Below, one piece after another: positions 13,645-26,642 of a DNA stretch of 64,000 bases (within the stretch, counting starts at the first letter, position 1; the number at the start of each line of letters is the position of its first letter). The stretch covers positions 45,983,822 to 46,047,821 of the forward strand of contig OX365955.1 in NCBI GenBank assembly GCA_947247005.1. Reading direction: 5' to 3'. The translations under genes and the position numbers were made by a program. The notes beneath the pieces were generated by a model. That model was not told the origin of the DNA. It saw only the letters and a list, made by a program, of their open reading frames with translations, and searched no databases. This DNA comes from Spisula solida. Taxonomy: Eukaryota > Mollusca > Bivalvia > Venerida > Mactridae.

Positions 13645-14526
13645 AGTACGCTTATATTGATTTTCAAAGAAGTTTAAAATTAATCTCAATACTGAAACTA
13701 TATACGATTTATATTTTGAAACGATAGTGCTCAACACTGAGTCGACGAATTCTTATAATGCCATATTGACCGGTTACTGTTGATTGTTTAGATTACACTA
13801 ACTATGGAGGTTCTTTATTAAATCTGGTCGATCAATGCTTTTAATCTCCATGACACTTAACTAACATTCCCCACATACGATTTGACATGTCGCCTCCAAT
13901 AACTTTCCGTTAGTTGAAATACAATATCGTTCCTTGACATAACAAATTATAGAATAATGTCATTGTTGATAAATAGTTAGTAGATGGATGAACTCCATTT
14001 GCAAACGTCTGCTGAGACGCTTGTGTTCGTGGTGAATTTAGCCGAACGTTTGTTTAACGATGGCAACGGGTAGCCGACGCAATAAACGCGAAGGTAACGC
14101 ATAGAGCTAGCTTGAGTGAAAGTTCAAGTATATGTAGTCAAACGATTGTCAACCGAGGCCACAATGAACGCATATGGTAACACAAGGGACAAGCGTAGGC
14201 GGGTTTTCTACATCATATAGGACCATGTTGTCAAATGATAACACACACTATGAAACACAGTGAAACGTTCGTGGAAGTTGATGTGCGTAGTATATTCAAC
14301 GTGCGTAATGTCAGCGAAAATAATCCTACTCGGTAAAGTCCGGTTCATATATTTTACTTTGGAAATGCTGGTCAAAAAGGTAATGGATGTACAGGGATGG
14401 TAGTACACAGCAAAAAAGTAAAAGAGTATTAAAGGCACAAAGAGGGTCACAATGAAAAGCAAACCACAAGCCTACACCACAATGTCCGACACAATATTGG
14501 ACGTGAAAATGAAACTAAACCACTAT

Positions 14527-14705
14527 TTTCAAAAAGATTATATTAAGTCCGACAGGGAAGGCAGCACTCAACTTAACCAGCCGAGCACAGAAAACATTAA
14601 AAACACACAAAGCACAATGCCCAACTAAACAAGCGCATATCCGCCCAAGTCCAAGCTGTCGAAAAGTATAATAAATTAAAACTGGCTGAATGACCCAGTA
14701 GAAAA
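14527..14705 (-). repeat. TTAATATAATC-family repeat, short copy
   Basis: It starts AAAGATTATATTAAGTCCGA and continues through CCAGCCGAGCACAG, CGCCCAAGTCCAAGCTGTCG and ATGACCCAGTAG. Confidence 0.7.
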
Positions 14706-14879
14706 TATCCAAACCTTGTACGAACGTTTATAGGCTGAACCTACCTTTATCAACAAATCCACTTCCCCCATATGGCGAAAACATCAGGCGCTTAGTCACT
14801 ACTTGATACCTATGGTGTATTGTTCTTGTATGGCCAATACAATGCGCATGCATTGCTTGGAAATACTAGAAAACTGTGA

Positions 14880-15130
14880 TTTCCATAGACAGGGTTTTGG
14901 CAGGTCTGGTTCGATTATCTGCGCATGTCTGGGTTCTCCAGGCGCCAAAACCCATCTTTGCGTTTGGGTAGTTTCAAGATGGCGCAGATTAAACAGGAAT
15001 AAAAACGAACTAGCGATGATTCGATCATAGTTTAAACAATGAAGGTTTTGGCGGTCTCTGTTTTAACTAAGGTGACCAAAAACCCAGTCAAAACCCAGAC
15101 CATGTCTATAGTCCGTGAGAATTTTGAAGG
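14880..15130 (+). repeat. Interspersed repeat shared with 46080-46265
   Basis: TTTCAAGATGGCGCAGAT and GGTTTTGGCGGTCTCTG are shared with TTTCAATATGGCGCAGAT and GGTTTTCGCGGTCTCTA at the partner. The short ORFs here are not conserved between the copies. Confidence 0.55.
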
Positions 15131-15531
15131 TCAATGCCGCTGTTCAATAAGTACAAGTAGTCTCTATCATGCTCAGTGTGTATACATGTACGAATTTATT
15201 GCTATACCGAAATACAAAAAAGACAATTATACTAAATCTGGCACGGAAAACCGCATATACGGCGGTTAAGACTGTAGAGACGTTTATACATATTCGAACT
15301 TATTTTTTATCACCTGCTGATGGTTATTTTGGGAATTTGATAAACATAGACGTGTTCAGATTAAAAACCCTAAATTAAATATGACATGGAAAGTGGCTTT
15401 AAGTAGACCGCAGCTTTTACAACGAATGTCAAGGAATAATTTAAAACTGTACTGCAATACTAGTACATGGTATGTAAAGAAGTAAATTCAGTATCGTTAT
15501 TTCAGTTACTACCGGAGACCATTTGGAGCTT

Positions 15532-15868
15532 GGTAATTTTATGGAGAATACAATATCCGTGTTATGAGACAATCGAGACGTATTGCTGAGATAATAATCG
15601 AAGAAAACCGTGACTTCATAGCTGCATTCTCTGTGTGTATATATAAATATAGATTATACCTCATTTTCCAGGGATTTTGAAGGTAATTTGCTATATGATT
15701 GGATACCATTGCAGTTTAATGTGTAGTGAATAACACACATTACAAGCTTAACCGTGTTTAACTTTAATAAACAGGATATAATATTGTGTTTGATGTTAGC
15801 GACGCAATGACTTTAAATTGGAATTAAACGACTGCAAAGGTACTTCGTTACACTATCAAAATTATAGG
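15532..15868 (+). repeat. Interspersed repeat shared with 28650-28990
   Basis: The shared phrase ATGAGACAATCGAGACGTAT lies near the start and GAATTAAACGACTGCAAAGG near the end. The orientation is direct and the middle diverged. Confidence 0.6.
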
Positions 15869-15869
15869 A

Positions 15870-17159
15870 ATGAAAATGTAGTTAACACCTTTAATGGGGT
15901 TCTAACCTATACCATACGGCTCCATTGCGATGTGCTCTTGTAAAATACGAATGCATTAAACCACTTGGCTATCGCAATAAGCTCTCATGAACAAGTTGCG
16001 CAATAACTAGATTCAATTTGTCGACTACTGTCCGCAATCACACCACATTAATAATCAGTTGGTGTAGGGACAGCGACAGCCTATGATTATGAATGTATTA
16101 AGACGTTTTACGGCCGCCTCTCGGTTCACTTATCGCTTTTGTGAAATATATAGTTTTCAACTAAAGAACCTATTGATTCGTATAACTTATAACTTCATGA
16201 CGTTCGTAATGTCTGCATTTAGAAATATTCTTCTTACGAATATATTCAGAATGGAAACGAAATGGCCATTGAATGAGAACGCATAATTCAAGTTTAATAC
16301 AATAACTTTAGCCCATAGTTTTATATAAAATGCCTAGGTTAAGTTGCTTTACATTTGGAAAAAACATTTAGATAATGTAACTAATGTTCTGGGTGCTAGA
16401 TATCACGGAATGACTTACCTATGGTGGCACACGGAGAGGAACCTCGTCTTCTATTATGTTTTTAACAAATGTTTCATGCATAATACGCGTATGAAATCAA
16501 TCCAAAACCAGTTGATAAAGCATTGAAAGACGAAGTTTAATGTCGTAGAATGGACACAACTGACAGTTTCAATTTCCCACTGAAGACTATGTGTAGTCAT
16601 CTGCTACCGTTTGCCGTTATTGCTGTATTACTGTAGCCCATGAGAACTGGCCAACTAACGCTGTCAGAAATATGTGTTAAAAGCAGGCAAATGCAACAAC
16701 CGATATGTCCATCAAACTTCAAATACGTATAAGATAAAATGCCCGATCAATCAAAATAAGATTATCATTCTGGATATAATTACTAGGACTACCAAATTGA
16801 TCTCCAATGACATGCGTGGTTAATTAATATCGACTTCAATATTATTTATCATATCATGAATAATACGTCCCGTGGCGGTTGTATTATATTAGTAGATTGT
16901 CCTAATATTGTAGTAATTGATCTTTATGAACTATAAAGTACCGGAAGATCTAATACATTTGTCCAGGTTATAGGCATGATATGTTTATGATTGGCATGTG
17001 ATACATGTAGGAGTAATGCCTAAATAACTATATACGCTTAACAATTCTGATGAAACGATGACGTATAATCATGGTTTTCCTCTAGGGAATTGTATTGTCT
17101 GCACAACTCTAGATGCATCTCTTCTAGATTGAAATGATGTCGTTGATGTGATATATAAT
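15870..17159. other. Intergenic, nothing recognised
   Basis: AT-rich sequence with short ORFs (for example 16083-16286) that show no domain, no splice context and no duplication partner. Confidence 0.5.
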
Positions 17160-17575
17160 GCACCACAGTCTTACAGTTGTAACTAGGTCATTCAGCGTAG
17201 GCATTCCGCCTTTTGCTTGCTGAATCTTTTCTATTCAGCTTTTATGGGATAAGGTATGTTTAATTTTCTTGGTCCGTAGTGTGTTGGGCACTTCTTCGTT
17301 TTAAGATGTCTGACAGCTAAAACTAGGCATTGTAGTCCTTTTGCTGTGGAAACTGGGTCATTCAGTTAGTTATAATTTATTATACTTCTCGACAGCTTGG
17401 ACTTGGGCGGATCTGCGCTTGTTTAGTTGGGCATTGTGTCTTTATGTCTTTTATGTTTCCTGTGCTCGGTTGGTTCAGTTGGGCATTGTGCTTTGTGTGT
17501 TTTTAATTGGTTTCTGTGCTCGGCTAGTTAATAAGTTGAGTGCTGCCTTCCCTGTCTTAATTTATATAATCTTGT
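17160..17575 (+). repeat. TTAATATAATC-family repeat
   Basis: It carries TTCAGCGTAGGCATTCCGCC, TTTAATTTTCTTGGTCCG, GACAGCTTGGACTTGGGCGG and a 3' end GAGTGCTGCCTTCCCTGTC followed by TTAATTTATATAATCTTG. The 89-codon ORF inside it (17341-17610) is part of the repeat. Confidence 0.7.
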
Positions 17576-18139
17576 TGATGCATGTGATGTGTACAGGATC
17601 AAAATACTAATACGTTCTTGTACTATTACTCGTGTATCAATTGCTATATTTATATGCTAAGGAATAAATATATAACAGTGAATGGGTTTATCAAATGTGG
17701 AAGCCTAATCATATGTGTCTTTGAAATATCTGTAAATCAATATAAACATTCGGAACCTTGTGTCGTAACTTGAAGTTAGTACGATACTAAAAAGTAGCTC
17801 ATATAAGAAAAACCTCTAATTACGAAACAATTATATTCCATTTTGTGGCATGGTGAAGCATGAACTATTTGCATTGACTTTTAAATTTCAGTCTAAAACA
17901 GGGTAAATATATGTGGGTGATTAAAGTGAATAGAACAGCGCAATTCAGCAAATTGGTCCCATATAACTGTACAAAAATTAACACATCAGTGGCCATTGCA
18001 AAGATAAATGAGGCCCATAATCAGCATGCATGATTTTATCTGTTTCAAGGAATGATCTACATACAAGAAATGTTTGTACAAGCGATTATTGCAATCAGAA
18101 GATGGGCCTCAACTTTGTATACCTTATTATTCTAACAAA

Positions 18140-18363
18140 TTTATAACTTCAACGCGATAAATTGCAATACAAAAACAAACACAAAATCCGCTATATTTAT
18201 CGTTTCTGCATAATTATTTAGGAGCCTGCAAACTTTATATGTTGTGCCAAATGTTTAAATGCTTTCATAGACAAATGTTACGGTCCTTGATTTTAATCCA
18301 TAACAACAAATATACGCAATTTTGTGTTTATTTTTGTACAGCAATTTATCGCGTTATAGTTTA
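18140..18363. mobile_element. MITE with AACGCGATAAATTGC ends
   Basis: The arms AACGCGATAAATTGC and GCAATTTATCGCGTT are extended by matching A/C-rich stretches (ACAAAAACAAACACAAAA). The element is about 220 bp; the target duplication is unclear. Confidence 0.6.
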
Positions 18364-18841
18364 CATTTTACTTTACATTTTACATGCTTCTCCCAGCAGT
18401 GTTTTCTCAAACATTATAGCATAAAAACGGTGATTTTGCCCATACGTTAACGGGAGGAAAACCATGCGTAAACATCAAGATTCACGCGAGAACGCGCTGT
18501 AACGTCCAGTTTTACGTATGCTCATTCCAGGGCCTCACCGACGAAAATAAACGATTTTACAGCGTCTTATGAACTGCAATTCCTATTTTATTTGTAACTA
18601 CTAATTAATTTTCTATAATATTTATATAATAAATTTAAGCAAACCCGAATTATCCATGTTTTCTTGGTATTTGCCGATCCCGGAAGTCGACGCTCATAAC
18701 AAAAACTGTTATGACGTAACGTTTGTTTTCGCGACGTTTCGTTTGTTTACGCGACGTCGCCACAAAATCTCCCGCCAAAATGTAATTATTTCGAAATACA
18801 AACGCATAAATTGATGTTTTGTATGCTATAATAGCGTTTAC

Positions 18842-18957
18842 GCATGCTTTTTTCGTGCTATATCATCTGCAGAGTCCCTCGGAAGCGGGCTTGGGCACCA
18901 ACCATCCCTCAGGACTCTGCAGATGTTATAACCCGAAAAAACATGCGTTAACCCTAC
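18842..18957. repeat. GC-richer hairpin
   Basis: The arms contain CATCTGCAGAGTCC and GGACTCTGCAGATG, extended to GCATGCTTTTTTCG / CGAAAAAACATGCG, around a 35-bp loop. The flanking region 18460-18960 has more CpG than the surroundings. Confidence 0.6.
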
Positions 18958-18959
18958 AC

Positions 18960-20340
18960 AATAGCATTCGTCTAATTGCCCGATCGTAATGGATTAATTT
19001 ACTCCCTGTACGTTTGTTGATGAAAATGTAAAAACTACATATGAATAGATTCTAAAGAGGAAAAAACTTAAATTATAAAAAACTGTCAAATTCAAACACA
19101 GAGTTGGTTGAGTCGATTCAGTGAACAGTGCTAATTTCAATTAAAAAATGGATTATTACTTTGAAAGATATTCAACCTCATCGCTAACTGTCTATACATA
19201 TCTGTAGTCAACAGTTCTTTGTAACTGCTTTTCACACTTTCCAGATTAGCCCTGTCAGGCTATAAACATAAATCTAGCACGCAAGTTTCTGACATGTTGA
19301 AGATTAAAAAAGTGTGGTAAATTAAACGAAAATTCAATAGCTGTGATTAAGACGAAAACCTGTCTAATTTAGTGATATTTACATCTAGCAAATTCAGTAA
19401 CTGAGAAATTTCAGGAAGTTAAATTTAATCTACATCCACACTTAAATTAATTTTCATACAATTTCATCGGTTAAATCTAGAACAAGTTTATAAACCGATT
19501 TCTGAAAAAGCAAATGTTGAGGAATATGCAGACATATGTCACTTTATGTTCATTGCCATAGTCTAAGATATAATTAAGTAAATAAGTAACATAGTAAGTA
19601 AGTAAATTCTGTATTTATGAGGTCTAACATATTGACCATTATAATGCAATATTCCATTCGGGCCTCAAGTTTTAGTCGACCATTGTATCGTAAGGGTGTG
19701 TTTGTTTGTGCATTTGCGTGTTTGTTTGGCTTTGGAAAATGAACGTAACGGATAACTTTTAGATTAGCTATCACCCTCTTTACTGGGCTCCCAAGCATGG
19801 GGCACTGAAGAGTTTGCATACCCAGAAGTTTTGATGATACTATTTCGGCTTGGCAGTTCTGTGTCCTGTCGATGAGAGCTTAGTGACATGTACTATTACG
19901 ATAAAACGATATTGTTTAAGCGTTGTCTTCTCAGGGGATTGACATTTCGTGGAAACGTAATTATTCATATTACTCTGACAGCCTTAGGCAATGAATATAA
20001 CCATTCATTATTTCATATGTGTTGATCATGTGACTACGCAATGATGTTGTCATCTTTAGATTGTATCTATAATGGGAGTACAGAGCTACCATTGCCTTTA
20101 CATTGCCTGGTACGGTCATCAGTCGAAATAACTGTTATCATACGGATGTCAAGTTCCCACAGATGACGAATAATCTGGTGAACGGGAAAGAATTTGTTTG
20201 GCTGCAGGGTTTTACCATTTATAATTATTTTTAAACATTTTATGACTTTTTGACAACTGAAATCTGAGACTTTCACTGCAGATAGCTGCGAATATTTAAT
20301 ATGACTTATAATGATTTATGAATACAATAATAATATTTTT
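18960..20340. other. Intergenic, mostly unrecognised
   Basis: There is a GT-rich stretch at 19690-19735 (TGTTTGTTTGTGCATTTGCG) of a type also seen near 34730. No gene is supported. Confidence 0.5.
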
Positions 20341-20342
20341 CC

Positions 20343-20825
20343 TTGCACTTAGGTATTAACCTTAGCTGGGGCGTTCAGCTTTTCTTATTGCTGAAACTAG
20401 GTCATTCAGCTGAAACCTCAACACTCAGCTTTTTAATACTGTTATTGTTCTTCTTTTTAGGACTTCTGACAGCTAAAACTAGGTATTTCAGCCGTTTTAA
20501 TGTTGGAATTGGGTCATTCAGCCTAGGCGTTCAGCTTTCTTATTGCTGAAACGAGTGCATTTAGCAATTCGATAACTTGAACTTGGGGGATCATTTACTT
20601 GTTCAGTTGTTCATTGTGCCTTGTAATTACTTTATGTTTTCTATGCTCGGCTGGTTAAGTTGAGTGCTGCCTTCCCTGTCTGACTTAATATTATATTTTT
20701 CATTTACTGGGTCGGTTGTGTATTGGGCATTGTGTCGTGAGATTGAGGTTTGTACATTTTCCTGTTTTCTATGCTCGGCTATCTCAGCTGAGTGCTGCCT
20801 TCTCTGTCTGATTTTCAATTCTCTT
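20343..20825 (+). repeat. Two TTAATATAATC-family repeats in tandem
   Basis: GCTGAAACTAGGTCATTCAG-type phrases recur. Two successive 3' ends occur: GAGTGCTGCCTTCCCTGTCT (about 20660) and GAGTGCTGCCTTCTCTGTCT (about 20790). Confidence 0.68.
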
Positions 20826-20879
20826 TTTACTCATGTTTGCATAAAAAGCCTTATTTTCCCTTGCACTTAACATAACTAG

Positions 20880-21960
20880 TATTGGTTCATTTTACGTATA
20901 TACAAGCCTTAGGTGTTGAACTACTGGATGTATTAGTTCCCACGCTATTTAGGATCGCTGCCTAATTACCTATAAGAGTTAATAATTTGCTTCTTGTTAT
21001 GTAATAGGAGTTCAATGCGCTATCTTACCCATGGCAGTTGTTTTTAGTAAACGCACTCACCACATTTTATTATGAACTAATGTGAAACAATAATGATAAA
21101 ATCAGAAAAAATAAAATTGAATGCTCTTTGTGTAAACTTAATATAGACAGAAACATTGGGTTAAACAATGCGACAAACGGAGCAAATGTTAAGTGAAAAA
21201 AGAATAAGATCTATAGAAATGCTTGTAAAAACGTAACTTTATGCGTATGTTCAATATTTATTTACGCACCCAACTCAACGTGTTGCTTTACTAATTATAC
21301 GGATACCGGAACAAAAATAGAGGATGTATGCTTACAATTATTATACAGGGTGTTTCATAATATCTTACCCAATTTCAAACGAATGCCACGAGAAAATGCT
21401 TGACCTTATCTGATGTTTTCATTCAGCACATATGTCAGAAAATGTTGTAAAACAGCTAGTCAAATACATCCTAACCTTAGTATGAAATATATTGTTGATG
21501 AAATGTTTCTGATCCTTCTTCTATGAATGAGGATTGATTTAGATACAAAACAGATAAACGTCTCAATGTGCGTGCTGCTTGATACTCTGTTTGTATGTTT
21601 TCCTATATAAGGAAATATTGTGGTTCAATGTTCGCATAGCCTTTTGGGCACTTGTTTTCATTCAGTGATACCAAATACTTGGCAGTTTAATTAACGTTTT
21701 GTCATGGTCGACATGCAACCATTACGTATTTGCTTGAATTTGACAGCGGTACAATTTACGTTACTAATACCAACGTACGAAACATCTCTGAAACATTTGG
21801 CTCTTCTAATCAATTATTTAACTGGTTCAAGGAATGTGTTATTAGTTTACCAAAGGTCGGCAATTGATTCCAGAAACTGTTTTCTTTTTTGTAATATTTC
21901 CTTGCCTTTAAAGGAATATGTTTGTACATAAATAATTTAAGTTGAAAACATTATACAGTG
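20880..21960 (+). repeat. Possible third, older copy of segment B
   Basis: Several phrases follow the same order as in B2: GGTTCAATGTTCGCATAG, TTTTCATTCAGTGATACCAA, GTTTAATTAACGTTTTGTCATGG and AATTATTTAACTGGTTCAAGGA. Divergence is high and the limits are uncertain. Confidence 0.4.
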
Positions 21961-22802
21961 TTTTTCTTACATCGGAATACACATACGAGCTTCTAATAAC
22001 AAAATAACAAGCCGGTTGAAAGTAAAACAAAACAAAAACAAATTCAATGTGCGTTTCATCTTAAAACGCAATATTGTCCAAGTCATTGATATGAATACAA
22101 CCTACATTGCAGGTAATCAGTAATATTGTTGACTGATATCAATTAGTTAGAAAAACTCATCATGCGTATACAGTAATTTCCGATATTATCCTACTTTCAC
22201 CAAGATACTTCAGGAACTAGCAAATAGTGTGTTGTTATTGTGTCCTTACCCGGGTGTACATATTCTATAACATTGCGAACGTATGTTTGCAGTCCTTAAG
22301 TTTGTCTCTTGTGTGGGGAACAGGTAAAAGTGAGTCCTTCTCCGTTTCACTGTTTCGTGAATCTAAAACAATCGTCCCAGCAAAGCATGCGTATGTGTTT
22401 TGTTAAGCATTTTTTTTTCGCTTCTATCTGCTGTGAAGTAGACGTTGACTACTGCAAGCAAAGTGCACAATCAATCATTCAACAACAACGATATAGATAG
22501 TATATATGTGTAATACTATTGTAATTTGTAATTGACTCAATCAGACAATTTTAAACATGGTCAATTGTGATTTGCAAAACAGCGCCGTTGCGAAGTCAAA
22601 CTCTCGTGACTGAAATTATCGAAAAATCGACTTTTTATGCAGTGAGGAACTGAGATCCGACAGTGTAAAAAGTCGTCCAGGAATATAAAGTTCATTTTAA
22701 GCTTCACCACTCGATCAATTTATCATCATTTAGCAATTTAATTCAAGCTATACAAATGTGAAAACCGTCGTAGAATTTATGACAATAACGCATTAGCCGA
22801 CA

Positions 22803-22815
22803 GTTGCCAGGCAAC
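22803..22815. promoter_or_regulatory. RFX X-box motif
   Basis: GTTGCCAGGCAAC is a perfect X-box with a one-base centre. No adjacent gene is identified. Confidence 0.35.
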
Positions 22816-23777
22816 GATGACATCATTTTTTTACAGATATTTTGCAGTATTTCATTTTCCGTATTTTAATTTGTTGCAGTTTTTGCAAATATCATTTTGT
22901 CTTTGTCTTTATCGACACACAATACACATCAACGTACTATCGGAAAGACCATATATACGAATTAATGACAAAAAATATTAGTCAGCATACGAGTTATGAC
23001 CATTGGCATGGTCAAATAATGATAGTTTCGTCTTTATTTTCTGTCAAAAATATGATTTTCAAACCAATTTTTATTATGGTCCACAATAACAATATAAGAG
23101 GGGGTGATCAATTATTCGAGGACTTCCTTCTAACTTTTTAAATATTGATTATAAAACAATGGAATTACTAGAAAATGTAGATCTATCAATTACCTATCGT
23201 TTTAATTAATTAATTATACATTGTATTGTGACTTCACAACGTTCATGATGACGTCACTATATTGTGACCAATGTGCTGCGCGCGCCGTCGAGCATGAGAA
23301 ATAAGAGGCATAGTTCCGAACCATATTTTTCTTTCGAAATCTACGATCAGTATAGACTACAAAACGATACATCTTTGACTCTAGTTCGAAGGCGTTCTTT
23401 AGAAATTGCGCAAAAAACTTGTTAGGTCGTGCTTCCTTCTTCATCGGGATGATACAACCGTGTAAAGCTATAACCGCCGATATCAGAGTTTTATGTCCAA
23501 GAACGCATCGGGTCTTGTTCTATTCCCTTTACAGTCTAGAGTTGTTTATCTATGACTTATTTCGGTATTAAAATTAAACCAGTCGTATACCGGGACACGG
23601 CTTTGAGTTCAGAGAGGAGCTAGGGGTGCTGCTCAAACGGTTGGACTTAGAATGGCATCACGTGACGTCTAACGCCACGCGCCCTTTTTATGAATAAAAT
23701 GTTGTGTTAGTGCATTCGGTCGGAGATATCCTACTCTGAATTATGCTGGTTTGCTTTTCTGGTGTTCATCAGTCATA

Positions 23778-23817
23778 GGGGAATTCCCCTAGGTCGCGAA
23801 GCGACCGGGGAATCCCC
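23778..23817. repeat. 40-bp near-perfect hairpin
   Basis: The stem GGTCGC-GAA-GCGACC lies inside GGGGAATTCCCC / GGGGAATCCCC arms, with a 2-3 base bulge. It is unusually stable for this AT-rich sequence. Confidence 0.65.
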
Positions 23818-25214
23818 ATTAACGATTACATGCGAAAACGCACGATTGTTGTTGTTGTTGTAGTTTTGCATTCGCTAACGCCGTTATTTTTTTGACAGAC
23901 CGGATCTCTATGGTCACTAGGTAGACGGACTCTTGCTTCCGACTTCCGGTAGCAGGAATTTGATACCGAGAAATCGATAATTCTATTTTTATTTTTTAAA
24001 TGTGGAACATAAATAACAATCATAGTAAAAGACCAGAATAAAACTATAATTAAATATTTATAAAATAAATTTATTATGCCAAAATACCTTTAAATAAAAA
24101 AAAATCAGTCTTCCATTGTTGCTGTGCAACCCGTCTCCTAGATGGAAGACACTCTTTTCCATAGTTTTAGATGGGAATCACTATTTCCTAAATGTTTGGA
24201 AACGAAAATGGCAGCCATTTTTTTGCCCGCTTCGGAAGGCAATTTTAACATATTCAGTGCATAAACGATGCTTCAAACTGTTATGAGACACACGATTACT
24301 CTGAGATTACGAAGTAAGTCGAGCGGGAATCGTTAAAATGTGCGAAATATCAACCAATCTTAAGAAAATCTAATAAAAACGACACATGTTCAGCTTACTT
24401 CTTTTTGCAAAGCGGTTACTTCCCTTTGCAATACAATTAATATAAAGTCCGTTTCGGGTCTTTACGTATCCGGACCGGACAGTGATAATTCCACATAGTA
24501 GTTGTAGGTTATTGTAAAGAAAGTAACACGAATGCATTTCGTAATTCCTCGCCGAGGTGTAATAAGAAATCCCTCCAAAATCGTCAAAAAATATTCGCGG
24601 GGTAAAGGTCGCGAAAACTAATTAAATGTTGTTGTGATTGGATACAATAAAACCCGGAATTTTCCGTCTGAATATCTTTTATGTTTTGATGATTTGCAAC
24701 AGAGTTTACTTAACAAGAAAAGGTGATTAATATTATAGATGTTTGATAATTAATCATAATGTGATTAATTGAAATGAAAATAGCCTTTTCTCTGGAACAA
24801 AAGTACTGTCTGATATGCTCATGCAACCCATTATAAAAAGGTAAAATATCAAATTCGGCTTATTTGAAATCAGTTGTTATATATGTGTTTATATATAATT
24901 ATATGTAAACTAGTTACCCCTGAATTAAGTAGACCTAGAATTAAACAAATTGAAAAACGTGTGTTATCCACAGACAGATATATTTTCATTTTGATCGGGC
25001 TGACAAATGTTCATTCGGACAACATTTTTATTTCTGCCAGTCCGGATGACTGAAAGCCTTTTAAAGTTTTCGCATCTGAACTTTATAGCAAGCATGATAA
25101 ATGACTAAGCATTTGTTCGCTGTGCCTTCTACGTGGTTCTGTCTGGGAGCCAAATACTATAGTGTCAAAGACCTGATGCATTTGTTCATATTAATATATG
25201 TAAGAACATGTTTG

Positions 25215-26106
25215 TTGTGCCCCCACGCTTATTTATAAGTGGGTGGCATATAGCATTGGTGCTGTCTGTCCGTCCGTCCATACGTCCGTCCGTACGTAAC
25301 ACAAATCTTGTGTGTTGAACTCCTCATAAACTACTGGGTAGAATTTCTTCAAACTTTCACAGATGAACAACCTCAATGTATAGATGACCGTAAAGGAAGG
25401 GATTTTTACTGTGTCAATTTTGACCAGAGTCATGGCCCTTTGTTACTTTTACTAAAATATTGTGTGTTGAACTCCTCATAAACTACTAGGTGGAATTTCT
25501 TCAAACTTTCACAGATGAACAACCTCAATGTATAGATGGATCGTAAAGGATGAAATTTTTGCTGTGTAAATTTTTGACTAGAGTTATGGGCCTTTGTCAC
25601 TTTTACTATATACCCTATAGTGAAAATCTTGTGTGTTAAACTCCTCTTAAATTACTGGGTGGAATTTCTTCAAATTATCACAGATGAACAACCTCAATGT
25701 ATAGATGACCTTAAAGGATGGAATTTTCGCTGTGTAAATTTTGACCACAGTAATTGCCCTTTGTTACTTTTACCATATACCCTATAGTGAAAAATCTTGT
25801 ATGTTGAACTCCTCACAAACTGTTGGATAGAATTTCTTCAAACTTTCACAGATTAATAATCTCAATGTATAGATGACTTTAAAGGATGGAATTTTTGTTG
25901 TGCAAATTGTTACCAGAATTGTTGCCCTTTGTTACTTTTACTATATGATGGACCTTTGATATTTTTTTTTATTAGTATTATTGTCCACAACGACACAAGG
26001 CTAAGAGATTGAATAATGATGTTACCTCAAACGGCTATTTTCTCTCCTTCCTCATTGTAAATGATATGTGCTATAAGGGGGGCACCCGTGTCATGGGACA
26101 CATTTG
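25215..26106. mobile_element. Repeat element with internal tandem array
   Basis: The left end is TGTGCCCCCACGC and the right end AGGGGGGCACCCG (imperfect inverted ends). A run of CCGTCCGTCC-type sequence follows the left end, then four tandem units. No coding sequence is visible. I associate this repeat type with bivalve genomes. Confidence 0.55.
25300..25940. repeat. Tandem array, four units of 150-170 bp
   Basis: Each unit begins with TTGTGTGTTGAACTCCTC (25308, 25459, 25628, 25795). It contains TTCACAGATGAACAACCTCA and ends with CCCTTTGTTACTTTTAC. Confidence 0.82.
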
Positions 26107-26642
26107 TAGTTATAATAGTTTTAACAATAATTATGAAACACCAGTAAATTTCCACTTTAAATAATTGCTTTTAGATGAAGAAAGTGTCCTAGCTGTTAGC
26201 ACTTATTTTGGTCGATTATTGAACAGTATTGCACCGGAATATGAAAAGGATTTTTCTTGAGAATCCAGTTCTTGGTTTAGTCAAATGTCAAGTTGGGACA
26301 TTCGTTTCTTATGGACACATTTCTAGTTGATATTAAAATGAACGGTTAGAGCCTTACGTACGCAACCTCAGATTTCTAGATAAAGTTATTTCAACTTATA
26401 GTTGTTAAATAATTTGTCTTTTCTTTCGTTTTATGTATTTGATACAGGTTCTCTAATAATGATTTTCAAAAAAAATTCTTAAAACAGTAAGCAGTGCCGA
26501 CGTATTAATTGGTGTTTGTAATGTCATCACCAGTATTAATCGCTTTGGATTACACTTATAAATAAGTTTACTTACTGTAGATGTGCTGCGAATGTTCTGT
26601 CGTAAATACAGTCGATCAAATTCTCCAGGACACTTTGCTTAA

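Larger units (their letters stand above)
10985..14187 (+). repeat. Segmental duplication, copy B2
   Basis: It is a direct copy of B1, lengthened by a 492-bp TIR element (11834-12325), a 415-bp palindromic MITE (13230-13644) and a local duplication of the block TTAGAGTTTCTC..CATGTCTAAG (about 12550-12630 and 12685-12765). Confidence 0.87.
21960..25200. other. Intergenic, with scattered motifs
   Basis: It contains an X-box (22803), a CRE (23249) and the 40-bp hairpin (23778). ORFs of up to 99 codons (22842-23141) have no recognisable domain. Confidence 0.5.
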
